From contig CM072347.1 in NCBI GenBank assembly GCA_036874045.1, forward strand, positions 3,474,501 through 3,538,500: a stretch of 64,000 bases of DNA. Direction: 5' to 3'. The notes beneath the pieces are model-generated. The model saw only the letters and a list, made by a program, of their open reading frames with translations. It was not told where the DNA came from and did not search any database. This stretch comes from Cymodocea nodosa (Eukaryota; Streptophyta; Magnoliopsida; Alismatales; Cymodoceaceae). This document shows positions 40,601 through 52,901 of this stretch, one piece after another. Position 1 is the first letter of the stretch, and each line of letters begins with the position of its first letter. The position numbers and the translations under genes were made by a program.

Positions 40601-43600
40601 CTAAATGCTTTTCAAGCTAAGTGAGAATTTACTAAATGCTTTTCAAGCTAAGTGAGAATTTACTAAGTGTTTTTCACGCTAAGCACAAACCTCAATTATG
40701 TGGCTTTTATAGGCTAAGCAACAACATTTACAAGTGTTTTTTTTTCAGGCTTAATAACAATCCTCACAAATATTTATTTTCAAGTATAACAACAATCTTA
40801 CACAAAACACCAACTTTGTGCACTCAACACCCTAATCTTGAGTAAGTAAAGTTTCATACTTCATTCTCTTCACCAAGACTCTAACATTGTGGAGGTACAC
40901 TCACAACATCCCTATGAGCTAAAGATATTTGAAATTAAAAAATAATTTTTCAGTACAAGAGTACAAGACTCAAAAATATTAAAAAGACTATAGAAAACTC
41001 CCTGTAAAGAATGTTGCATGTTAAAAAACTCCAAGAAGAATTCGAATGATTCTACATGAATGATTCTTTAGAAATTGTTGTAGACTAGCTCTTTTAATTT
41101 TTTAGTAATCTCCTTCAGTAAACTTGAGAGCTCGATCCTTTGTTAATATGCTTCAGTAATTCTTTTTGAATTAGTTCTATTTTCTATCTTCTTTTTTTCT
41201 TATTTTTGATTCTTCTTTTATCATACTCTGTTCGACAATCTCTTCTATGTTTGTCAATTTTTCATGTATGGAACGTGTAACAGCAAATTACCAAACATAG
41301 ATGGTAATCCTTTAAACCAGATATGCAGTATAGTGATATCTTTCCAAAATAGTAATATATCATATCTCAGTTTGTCAAATTAGTAGAATTACCAAGTTTA
41401 AAATTTCGAAGGTTTTAGAAACATATAAGAAAACTTTCAAAGATATTCAAAGAAAAACAGAAACTTTCAATTGAAACCATCTGAAAAATCACTTAAGTTA
41501 TGCGTTAAAATTGTAACATGTGTCCTTTAATAGATAAAGCAATATACGGGAGATTTAAATGTTTCAATGAATCCAATGGTTTAAACAAGAAACTTACTGA
41601 TTAAGTATTGTATTTCAGTGACTTTCAAAATACAAAACCTTGAAAAAGAACTTAGAAATTGAAACTTACTGATATAGTAATTATATTTTAGTGACTTTCA
41701 AATGAAACTCATCGAGACTCCTTAAAAGGTGAAGCCTACCAGTTAATTAATTATATTTTGATGACTTTCAGTTAGAACCCACTGAAACTCCTTAGAAGGT
41801 GAAACCTACCAATTAACTAATTATATTTCAATGACTTTCAGTTAGAACCCACCGAAACTTAACCTAAGAAAATATAAAACCTTCCGAAATATATTATCAA
41901 ACACAAACGACTAAGACAACAATTATATGATTTAAGTATGTATTCAAACAACTAACAATGTTGACCTAAGTTTTTCATCATCAAAATTCAACTTCTAAAC
42001 AAGGAACTAACAAAATATAGAGAATATAGAAGAGGTGATATTAGAAGATCGTGTGTGCACCTTCTTTGTAACCAAGACTCTTGCAATACAACACTTAGAA
42101 GAAAAATTATAGAGACAATTTTCTAGAGCATTTCAATCAAGAGAACATCAACAACTTACTTTGTGGTTTGATTTCATTTTATTGTTCTTGTGTGAATTCT
42201 ATTGAAATAGTGAATGCTCATGTGCTAATAAACAGTATTAGACAATTAAGTTTTTGATTGAGAAAATCTATCTCACCGAGTTGTAGTGAGTCACTTTTTT
42301 AAATTTGGAGATTTGAGAAAAAGGTGAGGTTGATGTCTCATTTGAACAAGATCATTGTCTTGTTGACATAAGGTCAATGCCTTATATTCTTGCACAAAGT
42401 GTTTATGTTGTGGTTCAATGTCAAGCCAAGAAAACACTATTGAGTGAGTCTGTGAGCTCGTGTAAATGTTGGTATTTAGCTTGAAAAATACCTTGTTAGT
42501 GGAATTCTCAAGGTTAAGGCCTTAGAAAGTGGATTAACCTATTTTAGGTGAACCACTATAAATTTTTAACGTGTTTCTTTATCTTTTATTTCTGCAGCAT
42601 ATTTGTGTGATGCGTTAATCATGATCTATTTGAAATAAAATTGATAACTCTGATATAAATTTTTTAAAGGTGATTTAAAATCAATAGTAAATTAGAAAAC
42701 TCACTATTCACCTCACCTTTAGTGAGGCTACAATCCTACAACAAGTTAGATATATGTGTTTAGACCAAACTTAAATTTTTCTAAATTATACAAATAGGGG
42801 AAGCAATGGTTTAAGGAGAATACTAATTTTACAGCATTTATAGTTTTATCATCATCAAAAAAGGAAAGATTGATATTGATTTCATTAAAAGTTTAACCGT
42901 TTGAAATCAATGGCTCATCAACTACAATGATAGAACATTCATGGGTCACCACTATTTGATGGAAATAATTATAATTACCGAAAAAATAAAATGAAAACTT
43001 TCATAAAAGTTTTAGATGTAAAACTATAGAGAACTGTAATTAAGGAAATTTCTCTGCCCACTATTTCTGATGATGAGTGGACTGAAGAATATGAGAAGAG
43101 GATCTAGTTGGATGCAAGATGTATTAATACTTTAACTTATGCTCTCACTACTAATATTTATAATAAGATTTATGTATATAGAAATTCACATGAAGTCTAA
43201 CATGCATTAGAAGCTACTTATAAAGGAACAAATGAAGTTAAAGAAACTAAAATCAATATTCCATTAAGAAAGTATGAACTTTTTAAAATGAAAGAAAATG
43301 AATCAATTACTAATATGAAGCCTAAGTTTATTGACATCACTAATGGTTTGAAAAATCTTTTCCAAGATTTTACCATGCATGAACAGGGCACAAAAGTGTT
43401 GAGGAATCTCACTGCTAAGTGAAAACAGAAAACAACATTCATTCAAGACTCCAAAGATTTGAAGACCTACACCTTGGATAATCTATGTAGAAATTTACTG
43501 GTTTATGAGACATAGATGAAGAACTGGAGAGAAGAAGAAGGAGAATCATCTAAAGAGATCTGAAAGAAAAAAGGAAATATCCTTGGAAGCTCAATCTGAA

Positions 43601-46600
43601 AAATCTGTTGAAGACCTACCTGAAGAACTAGCTTATGTTATCAAAAAATACAAGAAGTTTTGGAAGAAAGACAACAACACCATAAAAGATGGGAAAGCCT
43701 CAACAACGATATACTTCAACTGTAACAAATGTAAACATTATCAGAAAAATTGTCTACTACTGAAAGATGGTAGTAAGAAGAAAAAGAAGTACAAGAAACT
43801 CTACAAGAAGAATGACAAATTCAAGAGGAAAAAGATGATGATGAAAGAAATTTTTGATTGACCCTTGAAGCTTCAAAGAAGCTAAGAAATTCAAAGGTTT
43901 CCCTCCACTAAGAATCAAGGAGTTTATTGTTCAATCACGTCCTCTACAAATAATAGTTGATCTCTAATCCCAAAGAGAAGAAGAAAATGTCTATTCCTCC
44001 AAAAGAAGAGCCAAAGAAGCAGAAGTATGTGCTGAAAAGAACAAGTTCTATGAATAACAGGTTTTCCAAATTACAACCAACAATAAAAGACTTTTCTCAA
44101 ATATACAAGAGAAAAGGCAAGAGCAGTTCTAAATGTTTGGTAATTCAACCTATTCCACAACCAATTTTTCCTACAACACCTTGGTATAGTAGCAAATCAC
44201 AAGTTTTCTACATTGTGCACACATATTGTCGTCTCCACAATTTTGGTTGAGATGTTGTTCACATGGAATGATATGGTCATGTAGATGAATAAAAAAGAAT
44301 TGTATCAATCAATCCAATTGATACTGATCACAATATCACCCAAAACAGCTACTGTATCAATACCCATGTGGTTATCAAATTAGTAACTTCAAAAATTGAT
44401 CCATATCACCAAAATTTCAATGATACAGATTGATATCTACTATTTGTCACCTCTAACCATTTTCTTATTCCAAAATCTACCATTTTAAGAAAATGTAGTT
44501 TAACTCTTAAGTAAAACTCTATAAACTCTATGTTACAAAACTCTATAAACTTTTGTTCCCAACTTCATCAGGCCAATTATTCAATTTGGTCACATGTTGC
44601 TAAAGAAAACATGATGAATCTTCCTATTTATTATTATGCATTATTCTAAATAGTACAAAAAATTTTAAAAAAAAACACATTAAAACTAAAAAAATAATCA
44701 AAAGGGTTTAGACTCCTAGAATCTAGACTAATACAATTGAAAAATATCAATTATTGAAAGGAGAACCATGGAAAAGAAATATCAAGGACAACAAGAAGTC
44801 CAAAGAAATAAGATTATATCAGATATAACCACCTCTTTGGGTGTCATCAATCAAAACTCTAGACCAAAAATTGCAATATATATTTATTCATTTAAACAAT
44901 CCACTAAATGTAATACCTTTTAAATCAAACATAATAAAAACACCTAACATGATACTCTATTGAAAGAAAAAAAATCAGATTACAAACAACCAGTGAATGA
45001 GTGGATACATCAAATTTAATCAAGTAAAGTTGACCATGGAATGAAAAAGTAGACAATGTTTACCTTAGAAATGTCAATTGCTAGAGAGACACAACTATGA
45101 GAAGAAGTTGGCTCCTACAAGCAACAACAACAACAACAAGTTGGATTGATGGAGAGAAGCAATGGCAACTAGTGAAGAATCAATGAAAGCTTGAAGAGAT
45201 GAGGCAATAACAAACAAGGTTGGAGAGAAGAAACAACAATGGTAACAAGAGATGAGCAATGATAGTACGACAATGGAGGTGATTTCTCAAGTGAGCATTC
45301 ATTCATTCATGAGGGTCTAGTGTATGACTTCATTCAAGTCAGGTGGAGATAGAATCCTAGTCTAGTTTTGATTTTTTTATAAAAAACTAAAATTTTGCAA
45401 AAAAATCCTATAACTTTTATTTTAATATTGCTTTATTTTTATTATAAATGTTCATATATATAAGCTTTGAAAAAATTATATCATTTAAAAAGGTGCCTAG
45501 GCACACAAGGCATCCACAACCAACATCATGTAGCCTTGCCACCTTAAGAAGTATGGTAGGCATGATGAGAGATTAGGATCAATGGTGGTAGTTTTTTATC
45601 AAAGTTAAATGGTTGTAAACAGGTTGGATCAAATTCATTCATTGCCTTTAAAGGATATGTCTCGCCATGTTGGTGACTGTAAAGACAAAATTTGTGTATT
45701 TTAGTAATATTATTGCATGATAGTTATGGACTTAACTATGTTAAATATATGTTTTTGAATGAGATTACATGTCAACTATGTTTGAGGCTATTGCATATCA
45801 AATGAGCTAAGTGTTGAAAAAATGCACAAATTTATCACTATTCTTGTTGCATCACATCAAATAACTCATACGTTGGATTATAGAGTAGTGGTAGGATTGA
45901 TTTCATGTGGAAATTAACTTGAGGATTATAAACTTCATGAAATCATTTGCATGAAACATATTTTACATTTACAACACCATTTATGATTGTGAATTATTTT
46001 TTAATACATTTAATTAAGGAACACATAATTGTATTTACTTGCCAATATTATGAATTATGTGTTAATGAACTTGTCACACCTTTTATTCATATGAATGACA
46101 ACTATTTCATGCATGTGTGACAAGTATTTAATCAAAGCTTTAAATTGGTGTCACACGTCTCCTTTTCTCAATTGCAACATTTCATATTAGTGTGACAAAT
46201 GATTTTTAACATGTAACATATATGTGTCACATGCTCCTATATTTTTCTTGGTGCTCATATGAATAGCAATTATATCATTTCTTGTGTAACAATTAATATT
46301 TTGATTGTAAGTGATTATGAATAAGAAAAATGAAAGATTGAAGAAAGGAGAAAAAGCTTGGCCATTGATTCACATTGGGATCATCTAAAGCACTTTTGAA
46401 GATTCTAGATCTAGATCTAGAATCTCACAATATATGGCCCAAGCCATTCTCGTTGGAGCCCCATCTCACTCCCACTAATAAGAGCAAGCACCCTCCAACA
46501 GCAAGAAGGGCATCCTCCATTCTATTCTCTCCCTCCCTCATTCTTCCAAGCTTGAGCAACCAACTACATAGGCATGGTGAGCCAAGGGTCTTGACGTCCT

Positions 46601-49600
46601 CCCCCATCTTGCTTCCATGTCCACCCTCTTGCAATGAGCTCCACGTCTAAGGCTTTATAGTGAGTGGGCGGCCTCATTAGGAGGATTAAGTTGAAGACAT
46701 TGGTGGATTGAAGAGGCACTATAGCTCTATTCCTAGAAAGAGTTGCTTGTGCAAAGTTTGAGGAGCTCGAGAGAAAGGTGGCCACTCCATTTTTAGTCCA
46801 ACAAAGGTGCATCTCAAGGGAGGAAACCCAATGTGTGACAGCCATTAGAGTTACTCAATTGTGGTGAACAACATCTTCAAGGGAGTACGTGAAGTTGGAG
46901 TGGATTTGCTTCTAAGGTACAAGAGAATTCGAGTGAGATCCCTATGCTTATTTTGTGTTGTAATATGAGCATAGGTACTTGTTATTTGTTATGTGTGTTG
47001 TTGTGTTGTTTCCATTTGTTGTCGTGGAGTTTTTGTGTGTTTCATGCATGTTAAATTAGGAGTAAAATTAATGGTAATTGCAGCATGTTATTGTTAGGAT
47101 TTTATGTCAAACGATGATTCAAACTTGTGATTATGTGAATATAATTTTGTGCATATGTGGTATTTGTGTATATGCCTAACAATAGCTAACTTAGTATAGT
47201 TTTTACTTAGCTGTAAATGACTATTTTTTGCTGTAATTATGATCATATTCATGTCGTAGTTGCATATAAAATGAGTAGATGATGTTAAGTGTGAATGCAT
47301 GCACACTTATTGAAGTGATGGAATGTAAATTTCAAATTGTATTGATTGAGGTTGTATGTTCTATATGTATATTCTCTTAAAATTTGGCACCCATTTTGGA
47401 CCTCTGATAATAGCCATTTACTCTCCCTTTTAGTTGATTAAAATTTACTTGAAGTTGGTGTGAATTGGTATTAGAAGAAGTCCTAATCAGTTGGAGGGTT
47501 AAGCTAGTAGAGAAATGCAAATTTCTCTACCTCATGCTTCTCTCACCTTGCCACTCTTCATAGTATTTTTGTGCTACAATTTTAGTAGTTTATTCTTTGG
47601 TTTGAGTATCTAATAATTGCTAATTTGTACAGTCAAACTTGTATTCATTCAATATATCATTAGATACAATAAATTAAAATCCTTGTGGAGATGATCCGTA
47701 CTTACACTGCTTAATACAATAAGTACTGTGCACTTGCGAAAAAATTTTAAATGTAAAATTTACGATTATTGTATTATCAACAAAAAATCATTACAGTGAC
47801 TCAATTGCATTGGACCCAACATTTTGAGCTTTGACACATATGCTAAATGACCAAGTATGTGTGTTGCCAATTGAAATGTTGGCGCTTTCAAGCTGTCAAG
47901 TCAATACCTTGAGCTCAACCAACATTCAAAACTAACTGTCAGGGATATCTTCCATGAGGCAGATTTTCCATAGTGGGAATAAGGCATATCTACCACATAG
48001 TGAGATTAAGGCATTGCTACTTGTATATTCCATGTGGCAGGCCTAAAATCAAGCTGGATTATTTTGGGTGCTTGGTATAGGATGATATCTATATCAAGTA
48101 TAAACATAAAATATAAGATAAAAAACAAAAACATCCCTGTGTGGCTTCACAGAAAGCATGAACTTCCATTTTCTGAGACAAACAGGCAGAATTTTGGTAC
48201 AAATTTAAGCAGTATTTGTTAGTGGCTAGCAGTTAAGCACAAGCAACAAAGGAACATCATTTTATTTTTTTTTAAGAAACAGCAAGAAAAACGAATGTAA
48301 TTTATACATCTTGATAAATCACATGTAACTTTGAGACATGCTGGAGAATTTTAGCCATAATTTGATATATTCTACAAAACTTACTAATACAGACACAAAT
48401 GTAGTAAGAGTGTGTGAATTCTTGAATATTCAGGATCCTGCCATCATTTTAGAAGCTAAACAACAAAATTAATGATATACACTCATTAGGCAAGTTGAGA
48501 ACGTCACTGAAAGAGATACAAGGGTACAGGTAATTCCAGATAGAGTAGAGACATTAAAAACAAGATAAGAGAAAGAATACGGCATTTTTAATGTGTACAA
48601 TGAAAGAATTACATACACAAGTGTCTGTAGGAGATTGATTTTTTGCGCTCCCTTCTAGCACAGAAATTAGCATCCTGAGCAAATAGCTCCAAAAACAATT
48701 CCTGCAAGTATCAGATGGTCTAGTGAATGAATACATGCCCAGGATAAACATGAACAAATAAAACAACCAAGAGAAACAATGACAAGATAGAAGACATTTA
48801 TAGACCTTTGAAGCTGACATCCAAGAAGGAAAAGCACAACTAACACTTCATAAATTTTATGTATCATGCTTACTATCTTGTGGACATAAAAATATAGACT
48901 ATAGTTGATATCAATCAATGTCATACCCAAGTAAGAGGGAAGTGAAAATCGTTCAGATTATGCCAAGACTAGGACAACAAATCAGTTCGATTAATATCAT
49001 CATACAACAAATGTAAGGATCTCGCCAATGACCGGTGACTCAATTATTGAGCAAACATACCGATGAAAGCAGCCATTGAACGATATATTTTGAAGGCCCA
49101 GCTGCAACATAAACATTGTATACGAGACTATTGACATTCATCGGGCTTATCTATCTTCCGCTTGAAAGAAAAAAAAATTTACTTGAACAACTAATAATCG
49201 CTTCTCACAAGCAAGACCAAACACCATAATTCAATGCATACTTTTACACCACCCTTTGAGCTACCAAACACAGACCAAAATCGAATAAAAATCAAAATGG
49301 AGACTGACCGAGGCTTTATTAGCAAGAAAAACGGCCTCATGCGACGGCCGAACAACGCTGCCATTACGGCTAGTTCTCTCGTTCCCATCCATGAGCCTCC
49401 TCACACGCGCCACGGGAAACTTATACACCGAAGATACGGTCCCCACGTGACCGCCACCGCCACCGCCACCGTGACCTGAGAGGGGAGCGGAGGAGCACGA
49501 AGATGCCTCAACCTCCTCCTTCAAAAAATCAACCCTGGTTTGTCCCACGCCCCCCCTCTTCCTCGGATTGCTGTTCGGTGTTCCGGCGATCTTTCCCTTC

Positions 49601-49713
49601 GATGCTGTCGTTGGGGGTTTCTTCTTGGGGATTTTCTCTGGTCTGCATGCATCTGATTCCACGGAAGAGGAGGAGATTGTGATAACCTCGGAGTCCTTCA
49701 CCGGCACCGGCAT
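31699..49713 (-). CDS. NFYC10: NF-YC10 / DPB3-like histone-fold protein, split by a 16.7-kb intron
   Basis: A histone-fold protein of the NF-YC/Dpb3 type: it pairs with an NF-YB/Dpb4-like partner in DNA polymerase epsilon or in transcription complexes, in the nucleus. Exons: 49309-49713, 48617-48701, 31855-31896, 31699-31763, all with GT/AG borders and agreeing phases, giving 198 residues, the usual family size. The N-terminus is Ser/Lys-rich with NLS-like KIPKKKPP and NPRKRGG, then a seven-Gly run (82-88). The histone fold runs from YKFPVARVRRLM (97) through EAVFLANKASELFLELFAQD and SYRHLSSN to YEFLSDFVPEKLKAEDALK (173-191). The first ATG in frame is at 49713; a TGA lies just upstream. Intron 2 (31897-48616) is almost all transposons. 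Assigning exons 3-4 rests on family match and exact phase; no transcript was seen. Confidence 0.87.
32156..32295 (-). other. Exon-like open stretch after a good acceptor (origin unknown)
   Basis: Following TTTTTACAG, the minus strand is open for about 46 codons and reads VGCLPNVKPPPLFGLG, then TAHEWTSQAK and LFEMFLYENK. Composition looks protein-like, but I recognise no family. It lies inside intron 2 of the DPB3-like gene, on the same strand. Confidence 0.25.
32575..35195 (+). mobile_element. RTE-clade LINE, degenerate
   Basis: Fragments in several frames match an RTE endonuclease (YAPQIGSEKAIK, FWEDLYSLVHDL), the spacer (FGNRNEEGNSILDF) and reverse transcriptase (34328-34513: DIYERVVISTK, YQGFSLRPYLFILIMDEIVREIQE). 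The element ends in the typical GTT-rich RTE tail at about 35170-35193 (TTTGTTGTTATTGTTG). There are many stops and frameshifts and the 5' end is missing. It aligns with the minus-strand copy at 16.8-20.8 kb. Confidence 0.8.
35461..37712. repeat. Direct repeat pair of about 80 bp around 2.1 kb
   Basis: 35461-35532 and 37627-37712 share TAAGCTACA, GAAAACTCCCTT, CCAAATTT and GATCTTCATGG. A third, partial relative lies near 37880-37930 (TCTAATAAGCTACAAAAAG). They flank and overlap a hAT relic. The space 35540-36850 holds no recognised gene. Confidence 0.55.
36850..37625 (+). pseudogene. hAT transposase N-terminal relic (BED finger plus DUF659 start)
   Basis: Scattered frames read FKCNLYNKGFTG and LIHICLK (a decayed BED-type zinc finger), then EEVEQYCKIIKVPLSHQS and, near 37500, KYGMKKVSILLQMDG, which resembles the start of the DUF659 domain of hAT transposases. 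Several stops and frameshifts; the catalytic C-terminal half was not found. Confidence 0.55.
37930..38345 (-). pseudogene. Second hAT transposase fragment, inverted relative to the first
   Basis: The minus frame 38083-38277 starts MEDVEQYCKTVEVPLSHQS and matches the plus-strand relic at about 37089-37450, with similar non-coding flanks. The pair is an imperfect inverted repeat of about 350 bp separated by about 480 bp. Confidence 0.55.
38690..39082 (+). mobile_element. RTE LINE 3' end, 5'-truncated
   Basis: The plus frame 38730-38951 reads MLRWMSNNTIREK, FIKNRVGVAPIVDK and QLRWFGYIMQR, the conserved RTE C-terminus. It is followed by a TTATTATTGTTGTTG tail at about 39058-39075. The 5' truncation is typical of LINE insertion. 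Confidence 0.75.
39410..39665. repeat. AT-rich minisatellite built on TCATATTTTATCAT
   Basis: Units such as AAAAATCATATTTTATCATC and CATCTTTTATCATAAA alternate irregularly (about 25-30 bp) over roughly 250 bp. The flanks 39085-39400 and 39670-40130 show nothing else. Confidence 0.75.
40592..40684. repeat. 31-bp tandem repeat, three copies
   Basis: GAGAATTTACTAAATGCTTT starts at 40592, 40623 and 40654 (the last diverged). Confidence 0.9.
41552..41872. repeat. About 70-bp tandem repeat, four copies
   Basis: GACTTTCA recurs at 41620, 41693, 41763 and 41833, with AATTATATTT before each and CCACTGAAACTCC-like text after. The last two units are nearly identical. Confidence 0.85.
44290..45670. other. 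Repeat-rich, mostly unassigned stretch of DPB3-like intron 2
   Basis: Contains a GATAC-rich MITE-like piece at about 44310-44460, with a relative near 38530-38620. It also has CAACAACAACAACAAC at about 45120 and a MITE fragment at 45490-45580. No coding similarity was seen. Confidence 0.4.
45678..47782 (+). mobile_element. Probable solo LTR of an Athila-like Gypsy element
   Basis: The 3' part carries CCTTGTGGAGATGATCCGTA and CAATAAGTACTGTGCACTTG, a landmark near the end of Athila-group LTRs, followed by an end near ATCAACA (47782). No gag or pol follows. The GC-richer block at 46400-46850 probably is the transcribed LTR leader. The start (TGTAAAG, 45678) is tentative and no target duplication was found. 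Confidence 0.45.
47790..48616. other. DPB3-like intron 2, 5' end
   Basis: Intronic sequence next to exon 2, AT-rich. I see no recognised gene or repeat family. Confidence 0.4.
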
Positions 49714-49859
49714 CACGGAGGACTCGGACGTGCTGGAGAGGGAGAGAGCGTACTCAGGACGTCGCGGGAAAGCCGAATGGAATCCGCACACACCTCAGTT
49801 AGCCTTTCTCTTGGCAATGGATTAACGCTTTCAGAGGCCTCAACGGGATGTGTCGAGTT

Positions 49860-50330
49860 GGGTTGAAATTTTTTTAATTTTTTTAAAAATAGATTAATCT
49901 AATTTCAAATTTTTTTAAAATAATTTGATTTGGTTAGAAATTTTTTTAAAACAGTTTAGTTTGGTCTGTAATTTGGTTTGTTTTTATAATTTTTTATTTT
50001 TTTTCTATTTGATCTAAGGTCAACTTGATCTAATCAAAATTTTTTATTTTTTTTATCAATCTGATCGAATCTTTACTTTAGTCTAATTAAAATTTTTATT
50101 TTTTTATTTGATATGATCAAAGTTTAACTTTGATCAAATTGAAGTTTTTTATTTTTATTTTTTTTTGTTTAATTTGATCAAAAAATTTTATTTTTTTCTT
50201 CAATCTGATAAATTTTTTTTAATTTTTTCTTTAATTTGATTGAATATTAACTTCAATCTAATCAAAGTTTTTAATTTTTTTATATTTATTTTTTTGATTT
50301 TAAATTTAAAAAAAATTACAATATTTTTGA
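49860..50330. repeat. Low-complexity T-rich tract with degenerate GATCAAA/TTTGATC units
   Basis: Runs of T alternate with GATCTAATC, GATCAAAGTT and TTGATCAAATT at irregular spacing of about 55-60 bp, suggesting an old tandem array upstream of the DPB3-like gene. From 50330 to 51020 the sequence is AT-rich and empty of recognised genes. Confidence 0.6.
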
Positions 50331-51024
50331 TAATCAATTCATCGTTAAAACACATTATTTTATTTATAAATACATGAACATTAAACGTAAGTCATTATTC
50401 ATAAATCATGATTCATCACGTTAACATCAATATCATAACATAATTAACACACCATTCATGATTCGTCATCCATCAACACATTCAAACACAAGTTATAAAG
50501 TTAAAATAATTATTTTATTTTTAAATTTAAATTAAAAATACATTATTTTTGTAATTATATCAAATATTTTTACATTTAATGTACATAATTATATTTAAAT
50601 TTTTAAATTCATAATTGAAGTCATCTTTTTGTTGTTGTCCATAAACAGAATAAGTTCTCAATCTTTAACACACATTAATACTTCTAAAATATCATCTTTT
50701 AATCTTATTTTTCTATTATCTAATATATTATCACTAATATTAAATATTTATTTATATACTACAAAAAAAATTAAATTTGTTAGTGTTATAGTATCGAAAG
50801 ATTTGAATAATTTTGAACTTCTACCTGATAGAAGTTAGGCTCTATAACGTGATAATCAAGGTCCATTGGTTAAGTCAATCAAACCTAAACCGAAAGGTAA
50901 AGCATTTTTGTTACAATGACAAAGAGGTGGCTTTTATAAGGGTTTGAACATAGTTTTATTTGAGGTTTAACCTTCACTCGAGTTTCCACAAGGTTCAAAT
51001 ATAATAATCTTAAGCCATCTACGA

Positions 51025-52655
51025 CTGCGTTTGGTAGAGGAGCTAGAGCGCGCCTCTACATTGGAACGTGTGTCAAGAGCGCGCTTTAAACAAATAGTCG
51101 AGCTCTTCATCGACGCCAGAAGCGTTGGAGCTGCATCAATGGCCAACAAAGCATATTTTTAGGTGTTGTATTTTCCTAGCTCCAGCAAGGCGTCGTCAAT
51201 CGAAAGTCTAGAATACCTTCGTCACCTCCACAGCCCTAAACAGCGCCTCTACGACTTTCACCCTAAACAGCGCCTCCGTCGATCTGCAATGGAGTAAGCT
51301 CCTCTTTCACCTTCGTCGATCTCCATCGATCTGGTTTTTTCTTTTGTTGATCTGCGACCATCGTATATTTAAAGCTTCTTTTGTCGATCTACGACCATTA
51401 TTTATTTGAAGTTTCTTTTGTCGATTTGCGACCAACTATATTTTAAAAGCTTCTTTTGTCGATTTACGACAAAAGTATATTTTAGCTTTATCCTATTAAG
51501 TGGGTTCATGCAGTTTTATCCTTGTCGTTATTTTTCTATTTCTTCCTACAATTTTAGTGCATTGTTTTCATATGCATATGTAGGGGTTAGTAGAGGATTT
51601 AATCTATAGTTGATCGTGTATGATTGCTGTTAATTTTAATGATTTTTTTAATGTTTTCAGCAGCATATTTATTGGCAAATGTAAAGATTCACTTACTATC
51701 ATAAAAGTATCTAAAAATGGTACAGAATCGAATTACGATTTTCAATTTATGAAATTTTCTTGAAAGATCAACCAAATATCTATTAGTAGTTGTTGGTTTT
51801 GTTGGAGTTTACTTAATATTGAGGGAGTTACGAAGATTTCAAGTTAGAGGTGTTTTAATGTTTTTATTGGAACAACCATGTTGCCACCCTTTGATATTTG
51901 TGCTACCGCTTGTGAATGATTAAGTGATTTACTTAGAAAATATTTTTCCTAGTTAGAGGACTTTCTCCTAATATGATCTACGATTATCGTATATGATTGT
52001 CGTTAATTTTAGTGATTTCTTTTGTCTTCTGTGCAACCTTGAGCTTTTTTTCTTTTAGCTTTTTCTCCTTTGCCTGAGAGGAAAAATATTTTAGACAATA
52101 AGAAGAAATAGTAGTGGTAGTAGTAGTAGAAAAAAAAGTCTATGGATTGGATAAGAAATCTCTGCAACTTGTAAAATTTTGAGTTATGTTGTTTCCTTAT
52201 TTTTATTAAATGAATATGGAAACTATATTTTTATTGATGGGAGTCATATAAATCATGCTTATTTTTATTTGAATGTTTTCAATCACTAGTTTATTTGAAT
52301 AGTTTTTATTTGAAATCATTTTGTATTTGTTTCATGCAATTATATCTAAACTTACACTATCTTATTTTCGCATTTGTTCAGTACAATGGAGAAATTTTTA
52401 GAAACTGGTGATTTGATGGAACTTGAAGTTGAGCAAATTTTTGAGTTACTTCTATTGTTTTATGCATACATAATACAATTGTTGCAAACTTATAATTCAA
52501 TCAAAAGGCAACGAGTGCATAGCATGCCTTATTCTGGAAAAGATGTTATTGACAACATGTTAGGAGGACAATGGAGGGTTTATTTTGACATGTGTTGTTC
52601 GCTTGGCTAGCACGACACCAGAAAACTTGTTTGGATCTCCAGCAACGCACTAGAA
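51025..52655 (+). mobile_element. Small TIR element with a Harbinger-like N-terminal frame (tentative)
   Basis: The left end reads TGCGTTTGGTAGAGGAGC near 51027; the right end, reverse-complemented, reads TGCGTTGCTGGAGATCC near 52655. Between them lie a GC-richer leader, a 37-bp tandem array and an open frame at 52374-52610. That frame starts after an acceptor-like TTGTTCAG and contains YNSIKRQRVHSMPYSGKD and VIDNMLGG, faintly like the N-terminus of PIF/Harbinger or ALP1 proteins. No catalytic domain is present. Confidence 0.35.
51346..51484. repeat. 37-bp tandem repeat, almost four copies
   Basis: Units begin GTTGATCTGCGACCA, GTCGATCTACGACCA, GTCGATTTGCGACCA and GTCGATTTACGACAA at 51346, 51383, 51420 and 51458. 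Confidence 0.92.
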
Positions 52656-52901
52656 AAACTATGATTTGTTAACTTCTGTTTTTACTTAGTTAATTTATAT
52701 TTATGCCAATTCTTTTTCTTTTAGAAGTAAACAAATAACCTTTAATACAAATTAGATATTAATTTCAATTTGTACTTTAACTACAAATGCATAGTGTCTA
52801 TTGTATCAATGTGCAAGTACAAGTCGATCCCACAGGGAATTGCTTAAGAGTTTAGAACTATCCGTTTGTTAACAATCAAATTTATATCTTCAATAAGCTC
52901 T

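Larger units (their letters stand above)
40132..44260 (+). mobile_element. Sirevirus-like Copia material: LTR region and gag relic
   Basis: The LTR-like zone has TGTTAGGAAGA at 40132, the GATGATGAAAAAC word, CTAGAAGGGGAGGTGGATAG at 40393 and GGTGAACCACTATAAATTT near 42550, which look like the LTRs of the Maximus/SIRE lineage. A Copia gag relic follows at about 42900-43860, with a CCHC-type knuckle (FNCNKCKHYQKNC) and Lys-rich tail. An inverted copy of the LTR start lies near 41955-42005, so more than one insertion is likely. No intact pol; old and broken in many places. Confidence 0.5.

Noticed and set aside
46375-46845. Frames on both strands in the GC-richer block
   Set aside because: Likely the leader of a Gypsy LTR; no domain and mutually overlapping.
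48430-48455. Alternative terminal exon of the DPB3-like gene (SSKMMAGS then stop)
   Set aside because: An acceptor and phase fit exist, but it truncates the histone fold, while the 31.7-31.9 kb exons restore the conserved end in exact phase.
49713-49791. Longer N-terminus of the DPB3-like protein starting at 49791
   Set aside because: That position is GTG, not ATG, and an in-frame TGA lies directly upstream; the first ATG is at 49713.
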